Translations under genes and position numbers: made by a program | The notes under the pieces: model-generated | What the model was told of the DNA's origin: nothing | The model's database searches: none | The model's input: the letters and a program-made list of their open reading frames with translations, nothing else | Shown: positions 8,585 to 16,465 of the stretch, in pieces | Layout: the number at the start of each line of letters is the position of its first letter | How positions within the stretch are numbered: position 1 is the first letter of the stretch | Source: SZAS-79 sp964599095 | GTDB taxonomy: Bacteria > Pseudomonadota > Gammaproteobacteria > Burkholderiales > SG8-39 | DNA length: 64,000 nucleotides | Assembly: GCA_964599095.1 (NCBI GenBank) | Contig: CAZREB010000004.1 | Span: 310,001 to 374,000, forward strand | Reading direction: 5' to 3'

Positions 8585-9520
8585 ATGGAAATGACGCAAA
8601 AGCCCCCGATGACCGCGACGGGGGAAGTGGCCAACTCCGATTCGCGTTTCCTGCGCTTTCGGGTTACGCCGCGGATGCCGAATTTTGGTGCCTGGGTCGA
8701 AGGCGTTGACCTGACCCTGGAGGTGCCGCCGGAGGTGCAGCGCGAACTGCGCGTGGCCTGGCTTCACTATGGCGTGCTGTTCTTTCGCGGCCAATCCAAG
8801 TTGACTCCGCAGCAACACGTGGCTTTGTCGCACGTGTTTGGCGCTGGTCCGTATGCAGGGAACCCCCAGTTCGAGCGTCATAAGGAAAACCCGCAGGTGG
8901 AACTGCTGGTATCCGATTCGAAGAGGGTCGCGAACTCCGATCAATGGCACACGGACCTTTCCTACTACGATCCGGCCCCGCTCGGCACAATCATCCAGAT
9001 CCAGGAAAAGCCGCCCGTAGGCGGAAACACTGCGTGGGCCTGCATGCGCAAAGCTTATGAGTGGCTGTCACCGCCGATGCGGTCTTGCCTGGATGAACTC
9101 GTGGCGGTGCACGCGCATGTCAACCATCGCCGACTGTCGTGGGCAAATCTCACCGAACCGACCGTGTTGATCGACATCCTGCGCAATGATCCACCCGTGA
9201 AGCATCCAGTCGTGATGAGGCACCCGATCACCGGCGCCGGCAGCCTCTACGTCAACGAGCTCTTTACGCGGGACATCTGCGACATGCATCCGGTCGAGAG
9301 CGCCGCGCTTCTGGCCATGCTGCATCGCTGGTCCCGCCTGCCAGAGTTCCAGCTCCATCACGAATGGCAGCGGAACGATATTGCGGTGTGGGACAACTAC
9401 AGAACCCAGCACTACGCGCTGTACGATTATTTTCCGGCGTACAGGGTTAACCAGCGTGTCACCACCCGGATGTTCGAGGATTTTGCGCTGTTGAAGGCAG
9501 ACATGAATGCGATCGGATGA
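8585..9520 (+). CDS. TauD/TfdA-family Fe(II)/2-oxoglutarate dioxygenase
   Basis: 311 residues. The iron facial triad is visible as His122-x-Asp124 in DQWHTDLSYYD and a distal His near 276 in RTQHYALYDY, with Arg near 291 for 2-oxoglutarate binding, 15 residues after the His as in TauD. The N-terminal phrase FGAWVEGVDLT resembles the family's GAxVxGVDL start. These enzymes hydroxylate or cleave small substrates such as taurine, aryloxyacetates or sulfonates. The actual substrate cannot be assigned. Codon use is clearly less GC-biased than in the neighbours (many A- or T-ending codons), which suggests more recent acquisition. The start could also be the ATG at 8594. Confidence 0.88.
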   Translation: MEMTQKPPMTATGEVANSDSRFLRFRVTPRMPNFGAWVEGVDLTLEVPPEVQRELRVAWLHYGVLFFRGQSKLTPQQHVALSHVFGAGPYAGNPQFERHKENPQVELLVSDSKRVANSDQWHTDLSYYDPAPLGTIIQIQEKPPVGGNTAWACMRKAYEWLSPPMRSCLDELVAVHAHVNHRRLSWANLTEPTVLIDILRNDPPVKHPVVMRHPITGAGSLYVNELFTRDICDMHPVESAALLAMLHRWSRLPEFQLHHEWQRNDIAVWDNYRTQHYALYDYFPAYRVNQRVTTRMFEDFALLKADMNAIG

Positions 9521-9837
9521 GATCACACGCGGCGTGTGGCGCAGCGGCGCCCTGTGCCGATCCGGGCAGTCTGTTTCGTCAATAAGCGTGCATTGACACA
9601 ATTGCAGGACATCCTGCGCTTCCTGCAGCGCTTGCCCGACATCAAGAGCTACGCAAAGGCACCGGAGACGATCGGACGCTGTTGCCCGAAGTAGCGGGTT
9701 CCGCAGGAGACCGTGGGGGGTGTCGTCCTGCTTGCGGCAATCCTCGGAGCAAAGGAGGGATGGAATACCGGACAGCCTCGAGGTGTATACAGCGGCAGTC
9801 GCCGCGGTTTTACTTTCTCAATCAAGGGAGACTACTC
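9521..9837. other. 317-base intergenic region with only a short unassigned frame
   Basis: No convincing gene. A 46-codon frame from a GTG at 9554 to TAG at 9692-9694 reads IRAVCFVNKRALTQLQDIL and onward. It has no ribosome site and no family I recognise, so it may be a decayed remnant. The base composition is as low in GC as the dioxygenase gene before it. The stretch from about 9780 to 9837 holds AATCAAGGGAG, the ribosome site of the following metallo-hydrolase gene, and probably its promoter. Confidence 0.5.
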
Positions 9838-10644
9838 ATGAAGGGATTTTTTCGCGCCGTCATCGCCGCCAGTGCCTTCGCAGCGCTTCCTGCGAACGCC
9901 CAGCCCGCGCCCGAGGTGACGCTCACGCGCCTCGATTGCGGCAGCGGCTTCAACGACCAGCGCCGCTTCAGCGACACATACGCCTATTCCAATCCCAAGG
10001 TGCCGTTCACGTTCAGTTGTTACGTGATCAAGCACGGGGAGGACTACATGGTCTGGGACACCGGTTTTGCGCCGGGCTCCAACCCGAATGCGCCCAAGGT
10101 GTCCCTCCTCGAACAGCTCGCGCAGCTGAAGATCCGGCCCGAGCAGGTGAGATACGTCGGCATCAGCCATTTCCACGCGGACCACACCGGCCAGCTGGCG
10201 TCCCTGCCGGGCGCGACGCTCCTCATCGGTGATCGCGAGTGGGCGGCGATCACGGCGCCCAAGCCGATGGCAGGCGCCAACGTGGGCGGCTTCACGCACT
10301 GGATCAGCGGCGGCGGAAAGGTCGAGCCGCAGCCGCTCGACAAGGACGTGTTCGGAGATGGCACGGTCGTGATCCTGCGCACGCCGGGCCACACGCCGGG
10401 CCACCAGGTGCTGCTGGTGCGCCTCAAGGAAAAGGGGCCGGTGATCCTCAGCGGGGACGCGGCCCATTTTCACGAGAACTACGAGAACAACGGCGTGCCG
10501 GGCTTCAACTACGACCGCGCCGAAACGCTCGCCTCGCTCGAGCGGATCAAGCAGATCGAGAAGAACCTCAAGGCCACCGTCATCATCCAGCACGACCCGC
10601 GCGACATCGGCAAGCTGCCGGCTTTCCCGGCGGCGGCGCGGTAA
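9838..10644 (+). CDS. Secreted metallo-beta-lactamase-fold hydrolase (lactonase-like)
   Basis: 268 residues, starting at the ATG at 9838 after AAGGGAG. The N-terminus MKGFFRAVIAASAFAALPANA is a clean Sec signal peptide, so the enzyme is periplasmic or secreted. The zinc motif HxHxDH is present in ISHFHADHTGQL, followed by a TPGHTPGHQVLL segment with the third His pair, an ILSGDAAHF segment with the bridging Asp, and a final His in IIQHDPRD. The order and length resemble N-acyl homoserine lactonases of the AiiA/AttM type. Other MBL-fold esterases share this layout, so quorum quenching is possible but not shown. It is separated from the preceding gene by 317 bases and probably has its own promoter. 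Confidence 0.85.
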   Translation: MKGFFRAVIAASAFAALPANAQPAPEVTLTRLDCGSGFNDQRRFSDTYAYSNPKVPFTFSCYVIKHGEDYMVWDTGFAPGSNPNAPKVSLLEQLAQLKIRPEQVRYVGISHFHADHTGQLASLPGATLLIGDREWAAITAPKPMAGANVGGFTHWISGGGKVEPQPLDKDVFGDGTVVILRTPGHTPGHQVLLVRLKEKGPVILSGDAAHFHENYENNGVPGFNYDRAETLASLERIKQIEKNLKATVIIQHDPRDIGKLPAFPAAAR

Positions 10645-10651
10645 CGCTGGC

Positions 10652-10672
10652 CCGGGGCGCGTGGCGCCCCGG
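10652..10672. terminator. Bidirectional hairpin between converging genes
   Basis: A perfect 9-bp stem, CCGGGGCGC (10652-10660) and GCGCCCCGG (10664-10672), closes on a GTG loop. It sits in the 31-base gap between the stop of the metallo-hydrolase gene (plus strand) and the stop of the dehydrogenase gene (minus strand). There is no clear T tract on either side, so this is a strong hairpin with terminator position but without the classic tail. Confidence 0.5.
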
Positions 10673-10675
10673 CCC

Positions 10676-11569
10676 TCAGCGCTTCTTGATTTCGACGCCG
10701 GCGTCGCGCTCGACGAGCTGCGCGATCGCGGTGAAGTCCTTCTCGACGCCGATCTCCTGAGCGGTGCGCTGCCACTGGCCGCGCACCGCGGTCGCTACCG
10801 GCATCGGCACGTTTGCGGCCTGCGCTTCCTCGAGGCACAGCTTCACGTCCTTGTACATCAGGCCGGTCGTGAAGCCGAAATCGAAAGTGCGCGTCAGGAT
10901 CGACTTCGGGAACTTCGCCTCGGAGGCCGTGGTGCGGCCGCTGCCGGCGTTGATCACATCGACCATCGTCGCCGCGTCGAGACCGGCCTTGACGCCGAAG
11001 GCGATCGCCTCGGAAGTGGCAGCCATCGACGTCGCGGAGAGCAGGTTGTTGGCGAGCTTCATCGTCTGGCCCATCCCCGGGCGCTCGCCGATGAAAAACA
11101 CACGGCCGATGTGCTTCAGCATCGGTTCGAGTTCGGCGTACAGCGAGTGCGGGCAGGCGACCATGACCGCGAGCGTGCCGTTCACCGCGCCGGATACGCC
11201 GCCGCTCACCGGGGAGTCCACGCCGGTGATTCCTTTGGCGGCGAGCGAAGCGGCGATTTCCTGCGCGGCGCGGGCGCCGGTGGTCGACAGGTCGAGAACC
11301 GTCTTTACGCGTGTGCCCGCGATGACGCCGTCTGCGCCGAGCGCGACTTGCCGCACGATCGCCGGGTCGGGCAGGCTGAGCAGCACGGTCGCGACGGCCG
11401 ACGCGACTGCAGCGGGCGACGCGGCGGCCACGGCGCCTTTCGCCACGAGCGCGTCGACGCAGGATTTGCGCACATCGTAGACCGTGAGGCGGTAGCCCGC
11501 ATCGATGAGACGCGACGCCATCGGCGCCCCCATGTTGCCCAGTCCGATGAATCCCACGTCCTTATTCAT
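10676..11569 (-). CDS. NAD(P)-dependent beta-hydroxyacid dehydrogenase (3-hydroxyisobutyrate dehydrogenase family)
   Basis: 297 residues from the ATG at 11567-11569 (MNKDVGFIGLGNMGAPMASR); the frame stays open upstream but without family similarity. GFIGLGNMG is the dinucleotide-binding Gly motif, DSPVSGGVSGAVNGTLAVMV is the substrate-binding signature, and the Lys in GMGQTMKLANNLL is the catalytic lysine position. Family members oxidise 3-hydroxyisobutyrate, tartronate semialdehyde or related beta-hydroxyacids. It lies downstream of two acyl-CoA dehydrogenase genes on the same strand with a 332-base gap. A role in branched-chain acyl-CoA or valine-like catabolism is plausible but inferred from context. 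Confidence 0.88.
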   Translation of the reverse strand: MNKDVGFIGLGNMGAPMASRLIDAGYRLTVYDVRKSCVDALVAKGAVAAASPAAVASAVATVLLSLPDPAIVRQVALGADGVIAGTRVKTVLDLSTTGARAAQEIAASLAAKGITGVDSPVSGGVSGAVNGTLAVMVACPHSLYAELEPMLKHIGRVFFIGERPGMGQTMKLANNLLSATSMAATSEAIAFGVKAGLDAATMVDVINAGSGRTTASEAKFPKSILTRTFDFGFTTGLMYKDVKLCLEEAQAANVPMPVATAVRGQWQRTAQEIGVEKDFTAIAQLVERDAGVEIKKR

Positions 11570-11901
11570 GCGCACTCCGTCGAAAAATCGCATTGCGTCG
11601 CGCAAGGAATGGAACGCAGGAGCCGCCTGCGACGCATCGGCGGCCAGCGCCGAGAGTATCCGCTATCGGCAGCGCGTGACAACCGGCCGCGCGGTTCACC
11701 CTCGCCGGAACGCCCCCATCGATTTCGCCAGCCGCCCGTCGCTCAGCTTCAATGCGCGAGTGACGGCCCGGGTCGCGCCGCCCGTCGGGATGCAGGCGGG
11801 GTGCTTGCCCGCGCCGCCGATCACTGTGAAGAGAACGTCCTCGGCGCACCGAGGCAGGAAAACCACCGACGCAACCGGCACCAGCGATGCACGCCGATCT
11901 T
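11570..11901. other. 332-base gap between dehydrogenase genes
   Basis: This gap on the minus-strand transcript separates the acyl-CoA dehydrogenase stop from the start of the hydroxyacid dehydrogenase. Apart from the doubtful small frame listed separately (11696-11905), I see no gene, no strong hairpin and no obvious promoter. A weak ribosome site lies directly before 11569. Confidence 0.4.
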
Positions 11902-11905
11902 TCAT
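11696..11905 (-). CDS. Possible small unknown protein overlapping the acyl-CoA dehydrogenase stop
   Basis: A 69-codon frame starts with an ATG (11903-11905) that overlaps the TGA of the preceding acyl-CoA dehydrogenase as ATGA, the same coupling used by the two dehydrogenases upstream. It encodes a mildly hydrophobic N-terminal half (VPVASVVFLPRCAEDVLF) and a basic tail ending in AFRRG. I recognise no family, and there is no good ribosome site apart from possible translational coupling. It may be spurious. Confidence 0.2.
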   Translation of the reverse strand: MKDRRASLVPVASVVFLPRCAEDVLFTVIGGAGKHPACIPTGGATRAVTRALKLSDGRLAKSMGAFRRG

Positions 11906-13065
11906 CCCGGGAGGTGCAGCACGTTCTTCGCGATGATGTTGCGCTGGATTTCGTTCGAGCCGCCGTAGATGGTCGCCGGCATCGCCTTGTAGAACGGCGC
12001 GAGGATGTCGACCCTGCCCGCGCCGAGGTCCACGCTGCCCGAGAGCTGCCCCGCATCGCCCGCGGTCTCGATGATGCAGTCCGCGATCTTCTGGAAGGAT
12101 TCGGTTGCGATCAGCTTGAGCATAGATACTTCCGGGGGCAGGGGTTCGCCGCGCTTGACGATGTCCACGAAGCGCGCATAGATGGCCGCGTGGTCCTCGA
12201 CCATCATCCTGAAGCCCGCGAAACGATCCGCGAACAAGGGGTCTTCCCGCACGCCGCGCAATTCGGCCACCCGCGACAGGATGCCGAGGGCGTACTGCGG
12301 CAGCTTCGGGCTGCCGATGTGGATGCGCTCGAAACCGAGCAGGCCCTTGGCGACGCTCCAGCCGTCGTTCAGCCCGCCGACGAGATTCTCGAGCGGCACG
12401 CGCACCGCGTCGAAGAACACCTCGTTGAACTCCTCGTGCCCGGCGAGGTCGCGGATCGGCCGGACGCGAACCCCGGGCGCGGAAAGGTCCACGAGGATGA
12501 AGCTGATGCCCGATTGCTTCTTCGCCGACTTGTCGGTGCGCGCGAGCACGATCATGTGCGTCGCATCCTGCGCGAGCGTGGTCCAGATCTTCTGCCCGGT
12601 GATCACGAACTCGTTGCCGTCGACGATTGCCTCGGTGCGCAGCGCAGCGAGATCGGAGCCTGCATTCGGCTCCGAGTAGCCCTGCGCCCAGATATGCCGG
12701 CAATCGAGGATCGGCGGAAGGAAGCGCTTCCTCTGCTCATCGTTGCCGAAGCGGATCAGCACCGGCCCGACCATCAGGATGCCGTGGTCCTGGAACCGGC
12801 CGATGCCCCAGCGCTCGAGCTCCTCGTAGAAGATCAGCAGCTTGCCGGGCTCGAGGCCCATGCCGCCGTGTTCGGCCGGCCAGTTCGGCGCCAGCCAGCC
12901 GATCTTCGCGATGTGGCGGTACCAGTCGCCGTTCTCGCTCCAGCGCAGGCGCCGCGGCGTGTAGCGCAGGTGCGCAGGGTAGTTGGCTTCGAATTCGGCG
13001 CGTACCAGCGCGCGGAAGGCCTCATCCGAAAGGGCATTCCAATCCTGGCGCGCGGGGGCGTTCAT
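11902..13065 (-). CDS. Acyl-CoA dehydrogenase, subunit with YGGSNEIQ motif
   Basis: 387 residues from the ATG at 13063-13065, which overlaps the TGA of the upstream dehydrogenase (ATGA). Family features are GWPAEHGGMG-like LAPNWPAEHGGMG near the N-terminus, the FAD/substrate motif GYSEPNAGSDLAALRT, the GQKIWTTLAQDATHM segment, and the C-terminal IYGGSNEIQRNIIAKNVL. The position of the usual catalytic Glu (IYEG in medium-chain enzymes) is Gly here. A Glu in LLGFERIHIGS matches the alternative base position of isovaleryl-CoA dehydrogenase. The coupling with a second acyl-CoA dehydrogenase gene suggests a heteromeric enzyme of the FadE pair type known from actinobacteria. Substrate unknown. Confidence 0.88.
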   Translation of the reverse strand: MNAPARQDWNALSDEAFRALVRAEFEANYPAHLRYTPRRLRWSENGDWYRHIAKIGWLAPNWPAEHGGMGLEPGKLLIFYEELERWGIGRFQDHGILMVGPVLIRFGNDEQRKRFLPPILDCRHIWAQGYSEPNAGSDLAALRTEAIVDGNEFVITGQKIWTTLAQDATHMIVLARTDKSAKKQSGISFILVDLSAPGVRVRPIRDLAGHEEFNEVFFDAVRVPLENLVGGLNDGWSVAKGLLGFERIHIGSPKLPQYALGILSRVAELRGVREDPLFADRFAGFRMMVEDHAAIYARFVDIVKRGEPLPPEVSMLKLIATESFQKIADCIIETAGDAGQLSGSVDLGAGRVDILAPFYKAMPATIYGGSNEIQRNIIAKNVLHLPG

Positions 13066-14192
13066 GCGCTGAGAACCTCGAGGGGCGGTGCGAGGCGCGC
13101 GTAGCGGGCCCGGTGCGCACCCGCATTGCCCAGCCAAGCGGACAACACCAAGGCACGGTTCACATAGGCGCCGAGCGCATATTCGTCGGTGAATCCGATT
13201 GCGCCGTGCAGCTGCACCGCCTCGCGCGCGATGCTGCCGAGCGACTCGCAGGCGCGGGCCTTGGCCCGGCTCGCGGCCAGGCTGCGGGCGCCTGCCTCCA
13301 GGTTGCCGTCCAGCGCGACGCAGGCCGCCTGCGCCACGTCGCGCGCCAGTTGTTCCGCGACGTACAGGTCGACGCTGCGGTGCTGCAATGCCTGGAAGCT
13401 GCCGATCGGCTTGCCGAATTGCACCCGGGTGCGCAGGTACTCGAAAGTCAGGTCGAGCATCGCGCGCATCATGCCGGCCATCTCCACCGCGCAGAGCACC
13501 AGGGCCTCGTCGGTCGCGCGGGCGATCGCCGCGTCGGCGACCATTGCACTTGCGACGACATCGCCGCCGGCGACCCTGACCCGGTCGAGCGAGAGGTGTG
13601 CGGCAAAGCTGCCGTCGGCGCGGCGCTCCTGCGCAATCGAAAGGCCGGGAGCCCTCGCCGGGACCCAGAACAACTGGGTGCCGGAGCCGCTGGTGGCGGC
13701 AGCGATGAATCCGTCGGCGTGCGCCGGCACAGCGTAGCGTGCCGATCCGCTCAGCCGGTAGCCGTCTCCGTCGGGACTGGCATGGATCTCCGGCGGCGCG
13801 GCAGCCTGCGTGTCGCCATTGTGCGCCGCCAGCGCCGGGATGGACGATCCGTCGATCAGGCCTTCGATGAGACGGCTGCGTGCCGGGCCGTCGGCATGAA
13901 CCACTGTCCTGCCGGCGAGCACGCCACCGGCGACCAGAGGTTCGGGCGCGCAGGCTCTGCCCCACGCGTAGACAAGCTGAGCCATGTCGCTGAAGCCCGC
14001 GCCCAGGCCGCCGTCGTCTTCCGGAACGAGCACGCCCAGCCAGCCGAGCGACGCGATCGAGGTCCAAACGCCGCGATCGAAATCCGGGTGGCGGTCGCGG
14101 CAGGCGCGTAGCCGGACCGGCGTATGTTCGCGGTCGGCGAACTGCTTCGCGGCGTCAGCCAGCATGCGTTGCTGGTCGGTGTACGGGATCAT
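13062..14192 (-). CDS. Acyl-CoA dehydrogenase, smaller partner subunit
   Basis: 376 residues. The protein begins MIPYTDQQRMLADAAKQFAD, has the GWLGVLVPEDDGGLGAGFSD segment of the N-terminal domain, and ends with the helical domain phrase EAVQLHGAIGFTDEYALGAY. The flavin-side middle domain is short and Ala-rich, and no IYEG-type catalytic Glu motif is visible near the C-terminus. Both are common in the non-catalytic or half-site partner of paired acyl-CoA dehydrogenases. It is translated directly before its partner through an ATGA overlap at 13062-13065. This strongly suggests equal synthesis and physical association. It is the first gene of the minus-strand unit. Confidence 0.88.
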   Translation of the reverse strand: MIPYTDQQRMLADAAKQFADREHTPVRLRACRDRHPDFDRGVWTSIASLGWLGVLVPEDDGGLGAGFSDMAQLVYAWGRACAPEPLVAGGVLAGRTVVHADGPARSRLIEGLIDGSSIPALAAHNGDTQAAAPPEIHASPDGDGYRLSGSARYAVPAHADGFIAAATSGSGTQLFWVPARAPGLSIAQERRADGSFAAHLSLDRVRVAGGDVVASAMVADAAIARATDEALVLCAVEMAGMMRAMLDLTFEYLRTRVQFGKPIGSFQALQHRSVDLYVAEQLARDVAQAACVALDGNLEAGARSLAASRAKARACESLGSIAREAVQLHGAIGFTDEYALGAYVNRALVLSAWLGNAGAHRARYARLAPPLEVLSA

Positions 14193-14250
14193 CGGTTCAA
14201 ACGAGGAGTGCTGTCACGCACCCAGACTATACGCAAATGCGCGAGCGCCG

Positions 14251-15411
14251 CTATGCCTTGCTTCGCCGTGCCTTTCGGCCGGCCGCATAGCCGCCGGACA
14301 GCAGGCAGGTCGCAATCCCCCAGAACACCGGCCCCATCCCCAGCGCCGAACCGACGGCGCCGAAGATGAGCGGCAGGGCAGTGCTGCTGGTGTTGAGGAC
14401 CGTGGTGCGGATGCCGACGACTTCGCCCTGCCTTCCCGGCGGGGAGGCGGCATAGAGAAGCGACATCACCATCGGCTGCGAGCAGCCCAGGCCCAGGCCG
14501 AGCAGGAACGCGATCGCCATCATCAGCGTCGGATTCGTGACGAACGAAAAGAGCAGGTAGGCGGTGCCAGATACGACGAACGCCGTCGTGATCACCTGCC
14601 ATTCCCTCAGCCGCCGCGACAGCGCGGGCATCGCCAGGCGCACGGCAAACGTCGCAACGCCGAACGAACCCATGACGACGCCGGTCGCCGAGGCCGACAG
14701 GCCGATGTTGGAGCAGTGGATCGGGATCACGAACGTGAAAAGGTCCCAGCCCATCGACAGCATGCCGCTGACGATCAGGATGCTGCGCAGGGCCGGATTG
14801 CGCACCAGGTCCACTACGCTGTGGCCCGTCGGCCGTTGCCTGGACGCTTCGTGGCGGATCAGGTCTGCGCGACGCCAGAACGTGACGCCTAGCGCGGCGG
14901 CCGCAAAGGCCGCCATGACCGCGAATGCGCGCACTTCGCCGAGCGCATCGATCGAGAATCCCGCGATCAGCGGCCCGATCGATCCGGACACCGAGTAGCC
15001 CAGCGACAGCCACGAGAAATTCGCCGCGCGGTCCTCCGGCCTGCCGTAGGCGCCGACGAGGTTGTTCGAGATCATGTGCGAAAGCATGAAACCCGAGCCG
15101 ATGACCGTGGAGGCGGCGAACAGCGTGCCCAGGCCGGGCAGAACGAAGGGCAGCAGCACACCCGCCAGCAGCATCGCGTTGCCCCAGAGCAGTGGGATAC
15201 GCGGCCCGATGCGGTCGATGAGGCGGCCGGCGAGGACCGACAGCAGCATCGGCAGCAGCGCATAGAGCGCCATCAGCACGCCGACGGTGAACGGCGAGGC
15301 CTGCAGCTTCAGCGCATAGAGCGAGACCGTCATCCGGCTGCTCGTGAACGCGGTGTGCGCGAGGATGGTCAGCAGGATGATGTAGCCGAAGCGCATGGGC
15401 TTGCCGTTCAT
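14251..15411 (-). CDS. MFS transporter (YhjX/arabinose-efflux-like single-substrate permease)
   Basis: 386 residues from the ATG at 15409-15411 (MNGKPMRFGYIILLTILAHTA). There are twelve hydrophobic segments with the MFS motif A region as LAGRLIDRIGPRIPLLWGN between helices 2 and 3. The ORF can be read further upstream, but that would overlap the EamA gene before it; the chosen start lies 4 bases after that gene's stop. The C-terminal half has SMGWDLFTFVIPIHCSNIGLS and ends in a basic tail (AGRKARRSKA). Probably co-transcribed with the EamA transporter. The direction of transport and substrate are unknown. Confidence 0.85.
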   Translation of the reverse strand: MNGKPMRFGYIILLTILAHTAFTSSRMTVSLYALKLQASPFTVGVLMALYALLPMLLSVLAGRLIDRIGPRIPLLWGNAMLLAGVLLPFVLPGLGTLFAASTVIGSGFMLSHMISNNLVGAYGRPEDRAANFSWLSLGYSVSGSIGPLIAGFSIDALGEVRAFAVMAAFAAAALGVTFWRRADLIRHEASRQRPTGHSVVDLVRNPALRSILIVSGMLSMGWDLFTFVIPIHCSNIGLSASATGVVMGSFGVATFAVRLAMPALSRRLREWQVITTAFVVSGTAYLLFSFVTNPTLMMAIAFLLGLGLGCSQPMVMSLLYAASPPGRQGEVVGIRTTVLNTSSTALPLIFGAVGSALGMGPVFWGIATCLLSGGYAAGRKARRSKA

Positions 15412-15415
15412 GCGA

Positions 15416-16345
15416 TCAATCCCCGGCCGCGGCGGCCGGCGTGGCGCTTGCGCGATAGGCGACGAGCGCGACACCAGCGCAGGTGACTGCGATCCCGGCC
15501 AGCGACAGCAGCCCGGGCCACACGCCGAACATCGGGTACTCGAGCGCCACGGCGATGATCGGCGTCAGGTAGATGAGGCTGGTGACGCGGGTGGCCTCGC
15601 CGTGGCGCATCAGCAGGTTGAGCGCATTGGTGGCGAGGATGGACGCGAGAATCACGAGGAAGGCGAGCGCCGCGAAGAGCTGCCAGGTCCAGTCTACGCG
15701 TGCGCCTTCGACGAAGAACGCGAACGGCGCGAGTGCAATCGCCGAGGCGGCGAACTGGATCAGCGCGCCGGCTTTCAGGTCCACCTTAGGGCAGAAGGTC
15801 TTCTGGTAAAGGGTCCCGGCCGTGATCGCGGCCAGGCCGAAAGCAAGGGCCACCAGGCTGCCGAGCGGCAGTTCGTTTACGTCGATCTTGTGCCACACGA
15901 CGAGCGTCACGCCGGCCAGCCCGAGGACCACGCCGGTCCATTGGCGCGCCCCGAGCCGGTCGCCCATCCAGCGCGACGCGATGATCGCGGTCGCCAGGGT
16001 CTGCAGCGACATGACCAGGGCCGTGATGCCTGCCGACAGTCCGAGGTACTGGCTGTAGTGGCTGCCCGACAGGTGAACCGCATGCATCAGCAATCCGGCC
16101 ACGACGACGTGGCCGAACTCCGCCGGCGAACCGGGCCATCGCGGCCGGGTGACGAGCACGACGGGCAGCATGCAAGAGAATCCCAGCACGTAACGCAACG
16201 ACAGCATCGTGAACGGCGCCGCGTAGTGCAGGGCGACCTTGCTCGCGAGGAACCCGGATCCCCAGACGCTGACGAAATACCAGGCGAGGGCGGTGTCGAC
16301 CCACTGCCGGTCGGGGGCAGCGCGGTCAGTAGCTGTAGCGGCCAT
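15416..16345 (-). CDS. EamA/DMT-family transporter
   Basis: 309 residues with ten hydrophobic segments in two EamA repeats (about residues 20-155 and 165-300). Typical phrases are FVSVWGSGFLASKVALHYA in helix 1, RYVLGFSCMLP in helix 2, and TRVTSLIYLTPIIAVALEY near the end of repeat two. The family exports metabolites such as amino acids. The start ATG lies in the loop of an 8-bp hairpin and has no ribosome site, so expression may be leaderless or structure-controlled. It is followed after 4 bases by an MFS gene, so the two form a transporter pair. Confidence 0.87.
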   Translation of the reverse strand: MAATATDRAAPDRQWVDTALAWYFVSVWGSGFLASKVALHYAAPFTMLSLRYVLGFSCMLPVVLVTRPRWPGSPAEFGHVVVAGLLMHAVHLSGSHYSQYLGLSAGITALVMSLQTLATAIIASRWMGDRLGARQWTGVVLGLAGVTLVVWHKIDVNELPLGSLVALAFGLAAITAGTLYQKTFCPKVDLKAGALIQFAASAIALAPFAFFVEGARVDWTWQLFAALAFLVILASILATNALNLLMRHGEATRVTSLIYLTPIIAVALEYPMFGVWPGLLSLAGIAVTCAGVALVAYRASATPAAAAGD

Positions 16346-16356
16346 TGGAGGCCGCT
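16335..16356 (-). promoter_or_regulatory. Hairpin enclosing the EamA start codon
   Basis: TAGCGGCC (16335-16342) and GGCCGCTA (16349-16356) form a perfect 8-bp stem with a 6-base loop. The ATG of the EamA gene on the minus strand (16343-16345) lies at the loop edge. No Shine-Dalgarno sequence is visible. In RNA this would hide the start, which suggests translational control, but it may also be a chance palindrome in GC-rich DNA. Confidence 0.3.
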
Positions 16357-16411
16357 ATTCTGGCACCCCGCAGCCGGGGCCGCGGGGTGTTTCGCCGCGG
16401 ATTTGAAAGAC

Positions 16412-16432
16412 GGGAGGGGCCGGGCCCCTCCC
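16412..16432 (-). terminator. Rho-independent-like terminator after htpX
   Basis: A perfect 8-bp stem, GGGAGGGG (16412-16419) and CCCCTCCC (16425-16432), closes on a 5-base loop. It lies 34 bases downstream of the htpX stop on the minus strand and is followed there by GTCTTTCAAAT, a short T-rich tail. A second hairpin (CACCCCGC at 16363-16370 with GCGGGGTG at 16382-16389) lies a little further on, before the EamA gene. Confidence 0.55.
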
Positions 16433-16465
16433 TATTGACTATGGACGGCCGCCGGCCGCGGACGG

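Noticed and set aside
9554..9694. 46-codon frame before the metallo-hydrolase gene
   Set aside because: No ribosome site, no recognisable family, and base composition of spacer type; described only as part of the intergenic region.
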